Below are positions 19,901 to 26,526 of a stretch of 64,000 bases of DNA, piece by piece. A model generated the notes under the pieces. It had not been told where the DNA came from and did no database searches. It saw only the letters and a list, made by a program, of their open reading frames with translations. The DNA comes from Catenulispora sp. EB89 (lineage in GTDB: Bacteria; Actinomycetota; Actinomycetes; Streptomycetales; Catenulisporaceae): NCBI RefSeq assembly GCF_041261445.1, contig NZ_JBGCCU010000007.1, forward strand, positions 434,001-498,000, written 5' to 3'. Each line of letters opens with the position of its first letter. Position 1 is the first letter of the stretch. Made by a program: the position numbers and the translations under genes.

Positions 19901-20812
19901 GGCGAGCAGACCGATCCACGTCCGGCCGGGCTCCAAAGGCAGCGCCGGGTCCACGGTCAGGGCCACGCTGAAGGTGTTCGTACCCTGATACATGACCGGC
20001 ATCGGCACGGTGCGCACCGCGCGGCCGGTTGGGTCGTCCGGATCCGGCATCGCGTAGCGCAGTTCCACGCCCAGCCGCGCGAACCCGTCCACCCCCGGGC
20101 GGTCGGACGGGCCGAGCTCCAGGGACGAGTCGAAGCTCCCGACGGCCGGACCGGCCAGCGGCACGACGGCTGCGGGGCTGGGGGAGGCGTAGACCTGGCC
20201 GCTCGGCGCGGTCACCGTCAGCGGCCGGCCGCCGCCGTTCACGAACCGCAGCACCGGCCTCGGGTCGTTCGCCGCGGGCGGGACGATATCGGTGAACCGC
20301 GCGATCGCGATCCGGTAGCCGCCGAGGTCGAACACCGCGTCGCGGGTCGTCCGCCACGTCGTTCCGCCCAGCGGATCCGCGTACAGCGGGTGGGCCAGCC
20401 AGTCCTCGGCGGGCCGGTTCGGATCGTCGATCCACAGCATCCGCACCCCCGGCTCGGCCTTCCCGGGCAGGGCGCGCAGGAACGCGGAGGTGTCGGCGTC
20501 CGGTCCGCTGGTCGGGTCGCTCCCGCAGAACAGGAACAGCCCGTTCAGGTCGTTCCAGGCCTGGAGGAAACTGATCCGGCCGGCCGTCGGGCCGCCCAGC
20601 CCGGGCCGGAACCCGGCCCAGTAGCCGGGAACGGCGGCGTCGCCGCGGGTGCTCAGGGCGTAGAGGCCGTAGCCGGGGACCAGGTCCAGGAACGCCTCGG
20701 CCCGAGGCGCGGCTGGATCGCCGGCATCGTCCGCCGAGGTGTCCCGGTCGGCGTCCCGGTCAGTGTCCCGGCTGGCGTCTCGATCCGGTTCGGGCATGGG
20801 TCGACCGTCCAC
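16934..20812 (-). CDS. Large 1292-aa protein of unknown function, first gene of the giant operon
   Basis: The GTG at 20812 is chosen because it follows a GAGGGGGGA ribosome site. The frame is open further upstream, but that part reads like non-coding sequence, and an ATG at 20797 is a weaker alternative. The N-terminal 20 residues are Asp/Arg-rich, followed by a compact region (DLVPGYGLYALSTRG). The middle and C-terminal thirds are beta-rich and share a general character with the N-terminal half of the 3977-aa protein. No signal peptide, membrane segment or family I recognise is present. The stop overlaps the next start (GTGA). Tight coupling with a metallo-hydrolase and a LysM-like giant implies a joint function that I cannot name. 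Confidence 0.8.
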   Translation of the reverse strand: MDGRPMPEPDRDASRDTDRDADRDTSADDAGDPAAPRAEAFLDLVPGYGLYALSTRGDAAVPGYWAGFRPGLGGPTAGRISFLQAWNDLNGLFLFCGSDPTSGPDADTSAFLRALPGKAEPGVRMLWIDDPNRPAEDWLAHPLYADPLGGTTWRTTRDAVFDLGGYRIAIARFTDIVPPAANDPRPVLRFVNGGGRPLTVTAPSGQVYASPSPAAVVPLAGPAVGSFDSSLELGPSDRPGVDGFARLGVELRYAMPDPDDPTGRAVRTVPMPVMYQGTNTFSVALTVDPALPLEPGRTWIGLLAATAPRGPGQVLDSPLRTVLGHPVRIAPTKPAAGPLRPARLVFGQNPTRADHPDAPASPSLPRSYHLSPDGCFTVSVGQSTDTSLPLGLSGSEYVVLPSNPAGLLHFAAGNPAYAFAPRPSASGTGTGAGAGAGNVDGEHPNEAAPVLSAAATTAYVSVLPSEASPQGLIYFAAPQNAPWFSDTLVPAKPWALPVAIPALRLPGYPPAAGRLPAAFPVGWFGAVEPALARFARQIEQGALAPARQAIIHASAGRLDAAAEPELGGPAATVTVLTPQGLSATIENAPAPEQTRWHSLDFAALPGTTVPRLTLTSIGPRLRAAVQAPELFCVIADAEEYLADSSVRYGIDPTILRDLEALGLPPEALRALNQMDPAGYDDEDTFRAAIPEAARAYEDTVVAAAGLLKATVDGWTVQLSPRAWRTGDDAPTMLVVKSAGGSLAELAARPGGWGWPEAAGDPDEASERLGRIIAAAAEAPPGSPEEAFSREIAHNPAWNGVLVFNAPVIAADLPPELGFVTAGIDPGRFYAHHLAFPLTQLLPGAGGARPGATRVRGLIDYRDTAAQAPPDAPPFAFRTRALAVRFDGSAVSGLSVRVALLVNRLFGDQVAIGGAVHGNNLILTGGYQLRDGAPGYALTLDGPARLELAASALESVEITAAGLRTAMAGGGGDGSGSDSGGTGDQAVEFSLSGLLRFRWLDGFDVFCYGTQGAVAEGREPRDGYLRFSGLTVRMGYDPARIGEQHFTVDEGRVALDPAGSLLRPGALAERFPIRATGLLAVPAPPDAADPDAPPEGSGRRPEDLGFLGVLAPIDLAAPRTPWYGLTFALDLGSVGALAGSAGLSATLLAAWSPGTVTETPAGNATARTGPVYLGIRFGDAPDPGAGPTLQGVIRLGFGGAEFLIVPAGADGPDTRFEYLLRLNRLALSVLGLNLPPGGVDLVVFGDPHGDPQDAASSPPGWYAAYRKQGSQTRIPRPGNAAVAGSDGAEGGTR

Positions 20813-20881
20813 CGGGTTCCCCCCTCGGCTCGCGTGAGTGGCACCGGGCCGGGTCGCGTTCCACCGGCGGGCCAGGTAGAA

Positions 20882-20908
20882 CGTATAAGCCTTCCCCGGG
20901 GCTGACAA
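20882..20908 (-). promoter_or_regulatory. Weak candidate promoter of the giant operon
   Basis: On the minus strand TTGTCA (20903-20908) and TATACG (20882-20887) are separated by 15 bases, about 70 bases before the GTG start at 20812. The spacing is shorter than ideal. This 147-base gap is the only non-coding stretch upstream of the three-gene operon, so a promoter is expected somewhere in it. Confidence 0.25.
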
Positions 20909-20959
20909 GAGAATACGAACCCTGATGTACAAGGGCGACGCCCGGAGTCCGGGCCGTGC

Positions 20960-22315
20960 TCACACTCTGCCGGCGGCCTGCACGGCGACGGCCTCGATCT
21001 CCTGCAGCCAGGCCTGGCCGTCAGCCGGGGAGAGGAGCCCGGTGTCCAGCAGGATGCTGAGCCGCATCGCGTCGGCGACGTCGGGCTCGACGCGCGCGAA
21101 GGTCCGCCGCATCGGCTTCTGGCCGGTCACGGCCCCGCGGAAGACGCTGTCCGGCAGGACCTTTCGCATCTGTTCCACGGTCGGAGCGGCCTCGGTGGTC
21201 GCGGTGGTGGCGGCGGGCGCGGCAGCCGCGCTGGCCGTCGGGGATTCGCCGCGCCGGTTGTTGTAGAAGCACGCGATGTTGATGTCGACGCCCCGCTCCC
21301 GCGATACCCGCGTGAGCAGCTCCTCCAGGTCGAACGGATTGTGGTAGGCGTGCTTGTACGCGGTCATCGTCGTCCGCTTGACCCGCGCGAGCACGTCCTC
21401 GAACGGCGCGTCGGCGACGTCCAGCACGCACAGGCCCGCCTGCGTCAAGCTGCACACCACGTCGGCCAGGCCGCGGCGGAAGCGGTTTCCCACCATCGGC
21501 CTCAGGACCACCGGGTTCACGCGGGTGACCCGCGCCTGCGCGACGGCGAACAGGGCCAGCAACGAGGTCGCCGCGTCGAATCCGGTGCCCGCGGTGATCC
21601 TCGCGACCGCCTTCGGAAGCGCGCGCGAGGTGAACTCCCCGTTCCAGATCTTGGGCTCGGTCTGGGCAGGCTGAGCGGGGAACCGGCTCGGGCCGATCGA
21701 GCGGAGCACGGACTCGTAGTAACGGAGGGCGGATTCGTTCTGCCGCTGGCCGGCCCCGGACTGCTGCCACGCGGCCTGCTCCAGCGGCGATGTCCCGGTA
21801 ACCGGTGTCGTCGTCCTGGCGGCGACGTCGTCGAGCATCACCTGAGCGCCGTGCGCGTCGACGGCGAAGTGGCTGATCAGCGCGATCATGTGGGTCGGCC
21901 GGCCTCGGTCGAGGACGACGGCCATCCGGATCGGCCACTCGGCTTCGAGGTCCAGCGCAGTCTCCGCATAGCGGCGCCGCACCCGCGCGGCAGCCTCGGC
22001 CGGGTCCTCTCCGTCGGCGTCGACAAGGTCGAGGTCGATCTCGCCGTGGGCGAAGACCTCCTGGGCGGGACGCTGCCCGGCGCTGAGGCGTACCTGGGAG
22101 CGCAACACCTGGAACCGGCTCATCAGATAGCGCAGCTCCGCAGCGACATCCTCGACGGTGGTCCCCGGTGCCAGCGGCTTCACACCGCCCAGCGGCATCC
22201 AGGAGCCGAGTCTGCGGATCGACATCCACGCTTCCTGCTGTCCCCACGCCAGTTCTCCGACGCCCGCACCTTCGCCGTCGAAGTGCACTGCGATGCGGTC
22301 TGGCCCAGCTTTCAC
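20960..22315 (-). CDS. Stand-alone condensation-domain-like protein
   Basis: The 451-aa product resembles the condensation domains of nonribosomal peptide synthetases. It has an N-terminal half with WGQQEAW and SRFQVLRSQVRL segments and a core motif SHFAVDAHG near residue 145, matching the HHxxxDG active site with the second His and the Asp kept but the first His as Ser and the Gly as Ala. The later DIADAPFEDVL-like and FYNNRRGE-like segments fit the C-terminal half. No adenylation or carrier domain is near. It may acylate a small molecule or be a degenerate relative such as a glycolipid or polyketide acyltransferase. The GTG start at 22315 lies 39 bases after the cupredoxin stop, so cotranscription is plausible. 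Fold confident, substrate unknown. Confidence 0.72.
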   Translation of the reverse strand: MKAGPDRIAVHFDGEGAGVGELAWGQQEAWMSIRRLGSWMPLGGVKPLAPGTTVEDVAAELRYLMSRFQVLRSQVRLSAGQRPAQEVFAHGEIDLDLVDADGEDPAEAAARVRRRYAETALDLEAEWPIRMAVVLDRGRPTHMIALISHFAVDAHGAQVMLDDVAARTTTPVTGTSPLEQAAWQQSGAGQRQNESALRYYESVLRSIGPSRFPAQPAQTEPKIWNGEFTSRALPKAVARITAGTGFDAATSLLALFAVAQARVTRVNPVVLRPMVGNRFRRGLADVVCSLTQAGLCVLDVADAPFEDVLARVKRTTMTAYKHAYHNPFDLEELLTRVSRERGVDINIACFYNNRRGESPTASAAAAPAATTATTEAAPTVEQMRKVLPDSVFRGAVTGQKPMRRTFARVEPDVADAMRLSILLDTGLLSPADGQAWLQEIEAVAVQAAGRV

Positions 22316-22354
22316 GGGAGCCAGTCTGTCGCGGGTCGGGAGCTGGCGGTAGAG

Positions 22355-22798
22355 CTACTTGACGGTAAGCGTGCCGTGCATGAACTGGTGGATCGTGCAG
22401 ATGTAGGAGTACGTGCCGGGCGTCGTGGGAGCGGTGAACGTCGCCGTCTTGCCCGGTGCGAGGTCTCCGGTGTCGAACGCCTTGCCGGTGGTGGCGGTCA
22501 GGGTGTGGGTGGTGGAGTCGTTGTTGACCACCGTGACCGTTTGGCCGGCGGTCACGGTCAGGGCCGCGGGGCTGAAGGCGAAGTTGCTGATGACGATCTG
22601 CGATGCGCCTACCGGAGCGCCGGTGGCACCGGAGCTGGAACTGGAACTCGATGTCGACATGGGCATCGATGTCGATGTCGAGAGCGTGCTCGGCGTCGCG
22701 GCCGGGTGAGAACTGCTTCCGGAGCACGCCGTCAGAGTCAGCGCGGTGGCCGCCGCCAGAAGCGTCGCGGCGGCGGTCTTGCCGGGGAAACGGAGCAC
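22355..22798 (-). CDS. Secreted cupredoxin (blue-copper) lipoprotein
   Basis: The GTG at 22798 follows GAGGAT at good spacing and gives 147 aa; the longer frame upstream is not needed. A signal peptide ends in the lipobox LTAC, then a Ser/Thr-rich linker leads to a cupredoxin domain (about 60-147). Copper ligands are visible as the His of TTHTL and the closing cluster YICTIHQFMHGTLTV (Cys, His, Met). Proteins of this kind shuttle electrons or hold copper on the outer face of the membrane. The neighbours upstream are two ferritin-like proteins, so this looks like a surface metal or redox group. A terminator hairpin separates it from those genes, suggesting its own promoter. Confidence 0.85.
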   Translation of the reverse strand: MLRFPGKTAAATLLAAATALTLTACSGSSSHPAATPSTLSTSTSMPMSTSSSSSSSGATGAPVGASQIVISNFAFSPAALTVTAGQTVTVVNNDSTTHTLTATTGKAFDTGDLAPGKTATFTAPTTPGTYSYICTIHQFMHGTLTVK

Positions 22799-22872
22799 GG
22801 CGGCATCCTCACTGGTGATCGGGGCTGGAGCCCGGAGTCGGCATTCAGGCGGCGTACAGGCAGAAGACACAG

Positions 22873-22912
22873 CGGTGGTGCGCCGTCCGAAATGTCGGAC
22901 CGCGCACCACCG
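22873..22912 (-). terminator. Strong hairpin terminator after the ferritin-like pair
   Basis: An 11-bp outer stem (CGGTGGTGCGC with GCGCACCACCG), one C-C mismatch, a 6-bp inner stem (GTCCGA with TCGGAC) and the loop AATG form a 40-base hairpin. It lies 42 bases past the stop of the leftward ferritin-like gene and before the cupredoxin start. No long T run follows, as is common in actinobacteria. Confidence 0.7.
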
Positions 22913-22953
22913 TTCTACCGCCGGCTCCTGCCCGGGGCGCGGCGGCGGCTCGT

Positions 22954-23847
22954 TCAGACCGTCAAAAGAGTGGGGCTGGCGGCCATGGTCGTGCTCAGGA
23001 AGTCGTCCGGGACCGGGTACTGGCCGATCACGAAGTTCAGGATGGCGGCGTGCATGGCCTCCACCGGGGCGATGCTGGCCGCGGTGGCGATGCCGCCGGG
23101 GCTGGTGACGTTGGCGGCCGCGAACAGGTAGGTCTGCGCCGCCTGGTCCTCCAGCTGCAGGGCGAGCTTGGCGACGCCGCCGACGTCGGTGACCGCGCCC
23201 AGGGCGCTGAGCGTCGCCGCCTGGTTGGACAGCGGCACGCCGGTGATCGCGGGCACGTTGGCGCCGGTCAGGACCGCGTTCCAGGCCTTGGCGTGGTCGG
23301 CGTGCTGGCTCATCGCGGTGGTGGCGAACGTGCCGACCGCCGGCGGGACCGTGCCGAGCTTGCCGGCCTTCGCCGCGGCCAGCGCCGCGGTGTAGGCGCC
23401 GACGGCCTGGTTCTCCAGGGCGGTGGCCAGCGCGACGACCTTGAGGTCCCCGGTGTAGACGCTGGCGCCGGAGGACGAGGCGGATGTCGACGGCGTCGTG
23501 CCGGAGCTGCCGGAGCTGCCGCTGGAGGCGGCGCCGGTGGTGCTGCCGGGAGCCGCGGCCGCCTTCGTCGACTTGCTGCTGGAGCAGGCCGCGAGCGCCA
23601 GGGCGGCGGCGGCCCCGCCGGCCCCGACGAGGAACCGGCGGCGGGAGGCGACGCGCTGCCGCTCCTCCTGGGCCTGAGCCTGGGCCTGAGCCAGGGCGTC
23701 GGAGTCGCGCAGCTGCTCGCTCAGGTCGTTGGCCGCGGCGTACATGGACGGCAGGTACTCGCGGTGCGCCTGGTCCAGGTCCCGGGTCATGCGGGACAGC
23801 TCGCCCTCGCTGATCGGCAGCTCCCAGCCACCGTTGACGGTGCTCAC
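22954..23847 (-). CDS. Ferritin-like domain protein exported by the Tat pathway
   Basis: The true start is the GTG at 23847, overlapping the previous stop as GTGA and giving 297 aa. The longer frame starting further upstream is a shadow of the neighbour. After about 70 cytosolic-looking residues comes a twin-arginine signal with SRRRFLVG, a hydrophobic alanine stretch and a lipobox-like LAAC. A Gly/Ser linker and a four-helix ferritin-like domain (Ferritin_2/DUF4439 type) follow, with repeated helix motifs ALENQAVGAYT, HADHAKAW and LEDQAAQTY that supply Glu and His residues able to bind a di-iron centre. The long segment before the Tat motif is unusual. The role could be iron storage or peroxide defence at the cell surface. 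The signal and fold are clear, the substrate is not. Confidence 0.85.
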   Translation of the reverse strand: MSTVNGGWELPISEGELSRMTRDLDQAHREYLPSMYAAANDLSEQLRDSDALAQAQAQAQEERQRVASRRRFLVGAGGAAAALALAACSSSKSTKAAAAPGSTTGAASSGSSGSSGTTPSTSASSSGASVYTGDLKVVALATALENQAVGAYTAALAAAKAGKLGTVPPAVGTFATTAMSQHADHAKAWNAVLTGANVPAITGVPLSNQAATLSALGAVTDVGGVAKLALQLEDQAAQTYLFAAANVTSPGGIATAASIAPVEAMHAAILNFVIGQYPVPDDFLSTTMAASPTLLTV

Positions 23848-24635
23848 TTCACGGCCCCTTCGCTGATCGGCGAGGCGTTCTTGGTCGGGTAGAACGAGTC
23901 GGGGAACCCGACGCTGCCGGCGGCCGAAGGCAGCTTCGAGGCGTCGGTCGGGATGGTGATCAGCTGCGGGGCGCCGCCGGCCAGCAGCGCCTGCACGGCC
24001 AGCAGCGTGGCCCGGTGCTGGGCTTCGACTGGTGCCACCGAGCCGAACAGTTTGCGCAGCGCCGGGGTGCTGACCTGCGCGACGTTGGCGGTGTAGGTCT
24101 CGGCGGCGACGTCCTCCAGCGTGATGGCCAGCTTGACCACGTCGGCCGGGGTCTTGATCGAGGGCAGCATCTGCTGCACCACGGCGGCGTACTTCGGGTT
24201 GGCCGCGGTCTGGGCCTTGCCGCCGGCCTGGGTGGCCGCGGCGTTGAACGCCTGCGCGTGCGCGGTGTGCTGGGTGGTGGTCTTGGCGATGAACGCCGCC
24301 ACGGTCGCGTTGCCGCCCTTGATGAACGGCAACCCGGCCGCGGTGGTGTAGACCGTGACGGCCAGGTTCTCGATCGACGCGGCGGTCTGCAGCGCCATGA
24401 TGTCGTCGCTGGGACTCGCGGCGGCGGCGCGGGCGGCGCCCAGCAGGACGGCACCGCCGGCGGCACCGGCCAGCACGGAACCCCGGCGCCACCGGCGACG
24501 CCGCGGCTCGGGTTCGCCCTGCGCGTACTCGGCAAGCGCCTCGCGGGTGATCCGAACCGCGTCGCTGTTCAAGTCCTGCGACTGCTCGGTCAACTCCTCA
24601 AGCAGCCGGGTATCGATGAGCTCTTCAGCCATCAT
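23844..24635 (-). CDS. Ferritin-like domain protein, paralogue of the next gene
   Basis: The start is the first of two adjacent ATG codons at 24635, with GGAG upstream, giving 263 aa; the annotatable frame beyond it is non-coding in character. A charged N-terminal 60 residues precede RRRRWRRGSVLAG and a hydrophobic stretch, which looks like a signal or Tat-like signal with an over-rich arginine region. The ferritin-like domain has ENLAVTVYTTA, HTAHAQAF and LEDVAAETYT, and APVEAQH, mirroring its downstream partner. The stop overlaps that partner's start (GTGA), so the two are made in equal amounts and may form a heteromer. Cytosolic versus exported location is uncertain because the arginine cluster is not a perfect Tat motif. 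Confidence 0.82.
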   Translation of the reverse strand: MMAEELIDTRLLEELTEQSQDLNSDAVRITREALAEYAQGEPEPRRRRWRRGSVLAGAAGGAVLLGAARAAAASPSDDIMALQTAASIENLAVTVYTTAAGLPFIKGGNATVAAFIAKTTTQHTAHAQAFNAAATQAGGKAQTAANPKYAAVVQQMLPSIKTPADVVKLAITLEDVAAETYTANVAQVSTPALRKLFGSVAPVEAQHRATLLAVQALLAGGAPQLITIPTDASKLPSAAGSVGFPDSFYPTKNASPISEGAVK

Positions 24636-24805
24636 GCCCCATCTCTCCGTGCGCCCGAACGGAAACGGACGTCTGGATGCCATTCGCCACGGCGGCCCGT
24701 GCGGATTGGTCCGGACCCGGTATTCACTCGTTCGGATTACGGCAGGCTGCTGAGCAGCGGGCTGGCTGATAGAACCAAGCCGCCGGGCGATCTGATACGA
24801 AGACG

Positions 24806-24835
24806 TTGTACAGACGGGGAGTTTGTACAGACGGG
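24806..24835. promoter_or_regulatory. Direct repeat TTGTACAGACGGG x2, period 17, upstream of tatA
   Basis: Two identical 13-base copies lie at 24806-24818 and 24823-24835 in the 248-base gap between the divergent ferritin-like and tatA genes. Each contains the small palindrome TGTACA. Tandem operators of this kind usually bind a dimeric repressor or activator. Nothing else in the gap is coding. Confidence 0.45.
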
Positions 24836-24883
24836 CCGAGCCGGCCGCGTATGTCACCCCTCGAACAACCCGGGAGTCGTGAA

Positions 24884-25111
24884 ATGTTCGGTGCGCTGGA
24901 GCCCTGGCACATTATCCTGATCGTCCTCGTCGCCTGCCTGCTGTTCGGCGCGAAGCGGATGCCCGACATGGCCCGCTCGGTCGGCCAGTCGCTGCGGATC
25001 TTCAAGTCGGAGATGCGGCAGAGCGTCGCGGAGACGAAGGCAGAACTTTCGGGGTCTCAGCGGGCCGACCATGTCGCCACGCCGGAGGCCGAGGCTGTGG
25101 AGGTTTCCTGA
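24884..25111 (+). CDS. tatA: Sec-independent translocase subunit TatA
   Basis: The ATG at 24884 with GGAG 7 bases upstream yields 75 aa. Residues about 4-20 form the single membrane helix ([17 protein letters not shown]). The hinge and amphipathic helix follow with [19 protein letters not shown], and then a charged tail. This is the TatA/TatE pattern: many copies form the channel used to move folded proteins. Its placement opposite a Tat-signal ferritin-like gene suggests a dedicated or supplementary translocase. No tatB or tatC is in the window, so it must rely on components elsewhere. The GNAT gene follows directly after its stop. Confidence 0.92.
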   Translation: MFGALEPWHIILIVLVACLLFGAKRMPDMARSVGQSLRIFKSEMRQSVAETKAELSGSQRADHVATPEAEAVEVS

Positions 25112-25582
25112 TTGGCTGTGCACGGTAATGACCTGGTCCTCCGGCGTGCCACCGACTCGGACGCCGCAGGAATCGCGGACGTGTGGCTTCGTTCCTTCGC
25201 CGCCGCGCTGCCGACTGTGCAACGCGCGCACGACGACGCGGCGGTGCGCGAATTCTTCGCCGACGTCGTCGTGCCGCGCTACGAGACCTGGGTGGCGGAC
25301 AACGGAGGCGTCGTCGTCGGGCTTCTGGTCTTGGGCGAGGGCCAGGAGTTGGAGCAGCTCTACTTGGACCCGTCCTGGCGCGGCCGTGGGTTGGGCGACC
25401 GGTTCGTGGAGCTGGCCAAGCAGCGGCGGCCGGACGGGTTGCAGTTGTGGACGTTCCAGGTGAACGCTCCAGCGCATCGCTTCTACCGGCGGCACGGTTT
25501 CGTCGAGGTGGAGCGCACCGACGGCGCGGGCAACGAGGAGCGTGAACCGGACGTCCGGTTCGTCTGGTCGCCTGTCAGTTAG
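25112..25582 (+). CDS. GNAT-family N-acetyltransferase
   Basis: The TTG at 25112 immediately follows the tatA stop and has GGAGG at 8 bases; a GTG at 25118 is the alternative. The 156-aa protein is a single GNAT domain: N-terminal strand LVLRRATDSDAAGIADVW, the acetyl-CoA loop in LYLDPSWRGRGLGDRFVE (R-G-x-G-L-G) near residue 90 and the C-terminal APAHRFYRRHGFVEVERTD motif. Such enzymes acetylate amines on proteins, antibiotics or small molecules in the cytosol. It is probably cotranscribed with tatA, but I see no functional link. The acceptor is unknown. Its stop lies inside a terminator stem. Confidence 0.88.
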   Translation: MAVHGNDLVLRRATDSDAAGIADVWLRSFAAALPTVQRAHDDAAVREFFADVVVPRYETWVADNGGVVVGLLVLGEGQELEQLYLDPSWRGRGLGDRFVELAKQRRPDGLQLWTFQVNAPAHRFYRRHGFVEVERTDGAGNEEREPDVRFVWSPVS

Positions 25583-25609
25583 CTGCTTGCCTACCTGCGC
25601 AGCTAACTG
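25576..25609. terminator. Bidirectional terminator between GNAT and sortase remnant
   Basis: A perfect 11-bp inverted repeat (CAGTTAGCTGC with GCAGCTAACTG, loop of 12) lies between convergent frames. The TAG stops of both the GNAT gene and the opposing sortase fragment fall within the stem, so one element ends both transcripts. Confidence 0.6.
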
Positions 25610-25890
25610 CTCAGCTTCGCGAACACCACGACGTTGTCGACGTACTGCCCCTTCACGAAGGCGCCGCCGCAGGTGATGAGCCGCAGTTCGGAGTCGGGGC
25701 GCGGGCCGTAGACGCTCTGGGAGGGGAACTCGGCTTTCGCGTAGTCGACGACCGAGGTGGCGAGGTACACGACCCGGCGGCCGTTGTTGAGCGTGATCGT
25801 GATCGGGTCGCCGGCCTTGATCTTCTTCAGGTGGGCGAAGATCGCCGGCCCGTGGAGGGAGTCGACGTGTCCGGCGATGACGACCGGGCC
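25603..25890 (-). pseudogene. C-terminal remnant of a class E/F sortase
   Basis: Reading leftward, the frame from GPVVIAGHVDS through AHLKKIKAGDPITI, LNNGRRVVYLATS and finally LITCGG matches the last 95 residues of actinobacterial sortases. Both catalytic residues are present: His in AGHVDS and Cys in LITC. The usual N-terminal signal, membrane anchor and first half of the barrel are missing, because homology stops abruptly near 25890, where the opposite-strand barstar-like gene begins. The remaining open frame (to 25941) adds only unrelated sequence. It is therefore almost certainly non-functional, cut by a deletion or insertion. Sortase transpeptidases normally attach proteins to the cell wall, so this marks a lost surface-anchoring gene. 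Confidence 0.72.
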
Positions 25891-25899
25891 GGCCGACCG

Positions 25900-26382
25900 A
25901 TGGCATGGCGCCGCCTTTTGCTGCGTCCGGCGGAAATGCAACCCTCGGAGTCAGGAGCCGATTTCGTGGACGTCACCTTGCTCGACGCCGTCGCCGACCC
26001 ACCGCACGACTGGTACGACGGCGCCCCGGCCGTCCCCGGAACCTGGGCACGCCACGACCCCGCCGGACGCATGGAGTGGTTGATGCTCGCGCTCGCCAAC
26101 GTCGGCCACCAAGCCGTCACAAACATCCGCGGCCTGCACTGCGCCCTCGGCGAGGCCCTACGGGGCCCGGGCCACTACTACGGCTGGGGCCTCGACGCGC
26201 TGGACGACTGCCTCGGCGGCGGCTTCGGCGTCCGCCCACCGTTCACCCTGGTGTGGCAGGGCTCGGCGAAGGTCCGCCAGGCGCTGGCCGCCGACCGGGT
26301 CGGCGACCTCGACGGCGCGGCGTACTTCGACCTGTTGGTCCGGATCCTGGAACGGAACAACGTGACGGTCGTCCTCGCCTGA
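25900..26382 (+). CDS. Barstar-family protein (possible nuclease inhibitor)
   Basis: The core GEALRGPGHYYGWGLDALDD, then CLGGGFGV and PFTLVW, is the barstar helix-loop pattern (PxYYGxNxDALxDxL). Barstars plug the active site of barnase-type ribonucleases and protect the producer. The ATG at 25900 gives 160 aa and begins right at the junction with the truncated sortase. The ATG at 25936 gives 148 aa; neither has a clear ribosome site. No barnase-like partner is visible nearby, so it is an orphan immunity gene or a regulator of another nuclease. The gene sits between the toxin-related SARP and the sortase scar and may have arrived by recombination. The family is likely; the target is unknown. 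Confidence 0.72.
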   Translation: MAWRRLLLRPAEMQPSESGADFVDVTLLDAVADPPHDWYDGAPAVPGTWARHDPAGRMEWLMLALANVGHQAVTNIRGLHCALGEALRGPGHYYGWGLDALDDCLGGGFGVRPPFTLVWQGSAKVRQALAADRVGDLDGAAYFDLLVRILERNNVTVVLA

Positions 26383-26407
26383 GTCCGGCTCCGCCGTATC
26401 TGCTGCA

Positions 26408-26510
26408 TTACTGGTAGCCGTAGCCGCGATTCAGGTAGTTCCACGGGTTCGTGAACCGCCCCCGATTTCTAGCGTAGGAGATGCTCGGGTCACCGAACCG
26501 GGCGACTGCG
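26408..26510 (-). pseudogene. Possible C-terminal remnant ending NPWNYLNRGYGYQ
   Basis: On the minus strand a short open frame reads FTNPWNYLNRGYGYQ and then TAA, with an aromatic-rich tail that looks like a real protein end. It has no start codon before an upstream in-frame stop near 26522 and is interrupted by the SARP promoter region. It could be the tail of a gene displaced when this boundary formed, or chance. Confidence 0.2.
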
Positions 26511-26526
26511 GTGCGGGGGGTGTCGT

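Noticed and set aside
23848..24492. Upstream extension of the Tat-signal ferritin-like gene
   Set aside because: The extra residues are an out-of-frame reading of the neighbouring ferritin-like gene; the GTGA overlap start at 23847 is far better.
26446..26457. Palindrome GGTTCGTGAACC before the SARP gene
   Set aside because: Only a 5-bp dyad in GC-rich DNA, overlapping the possible gene tail at 26408, with no second copy at the Tc promoter.
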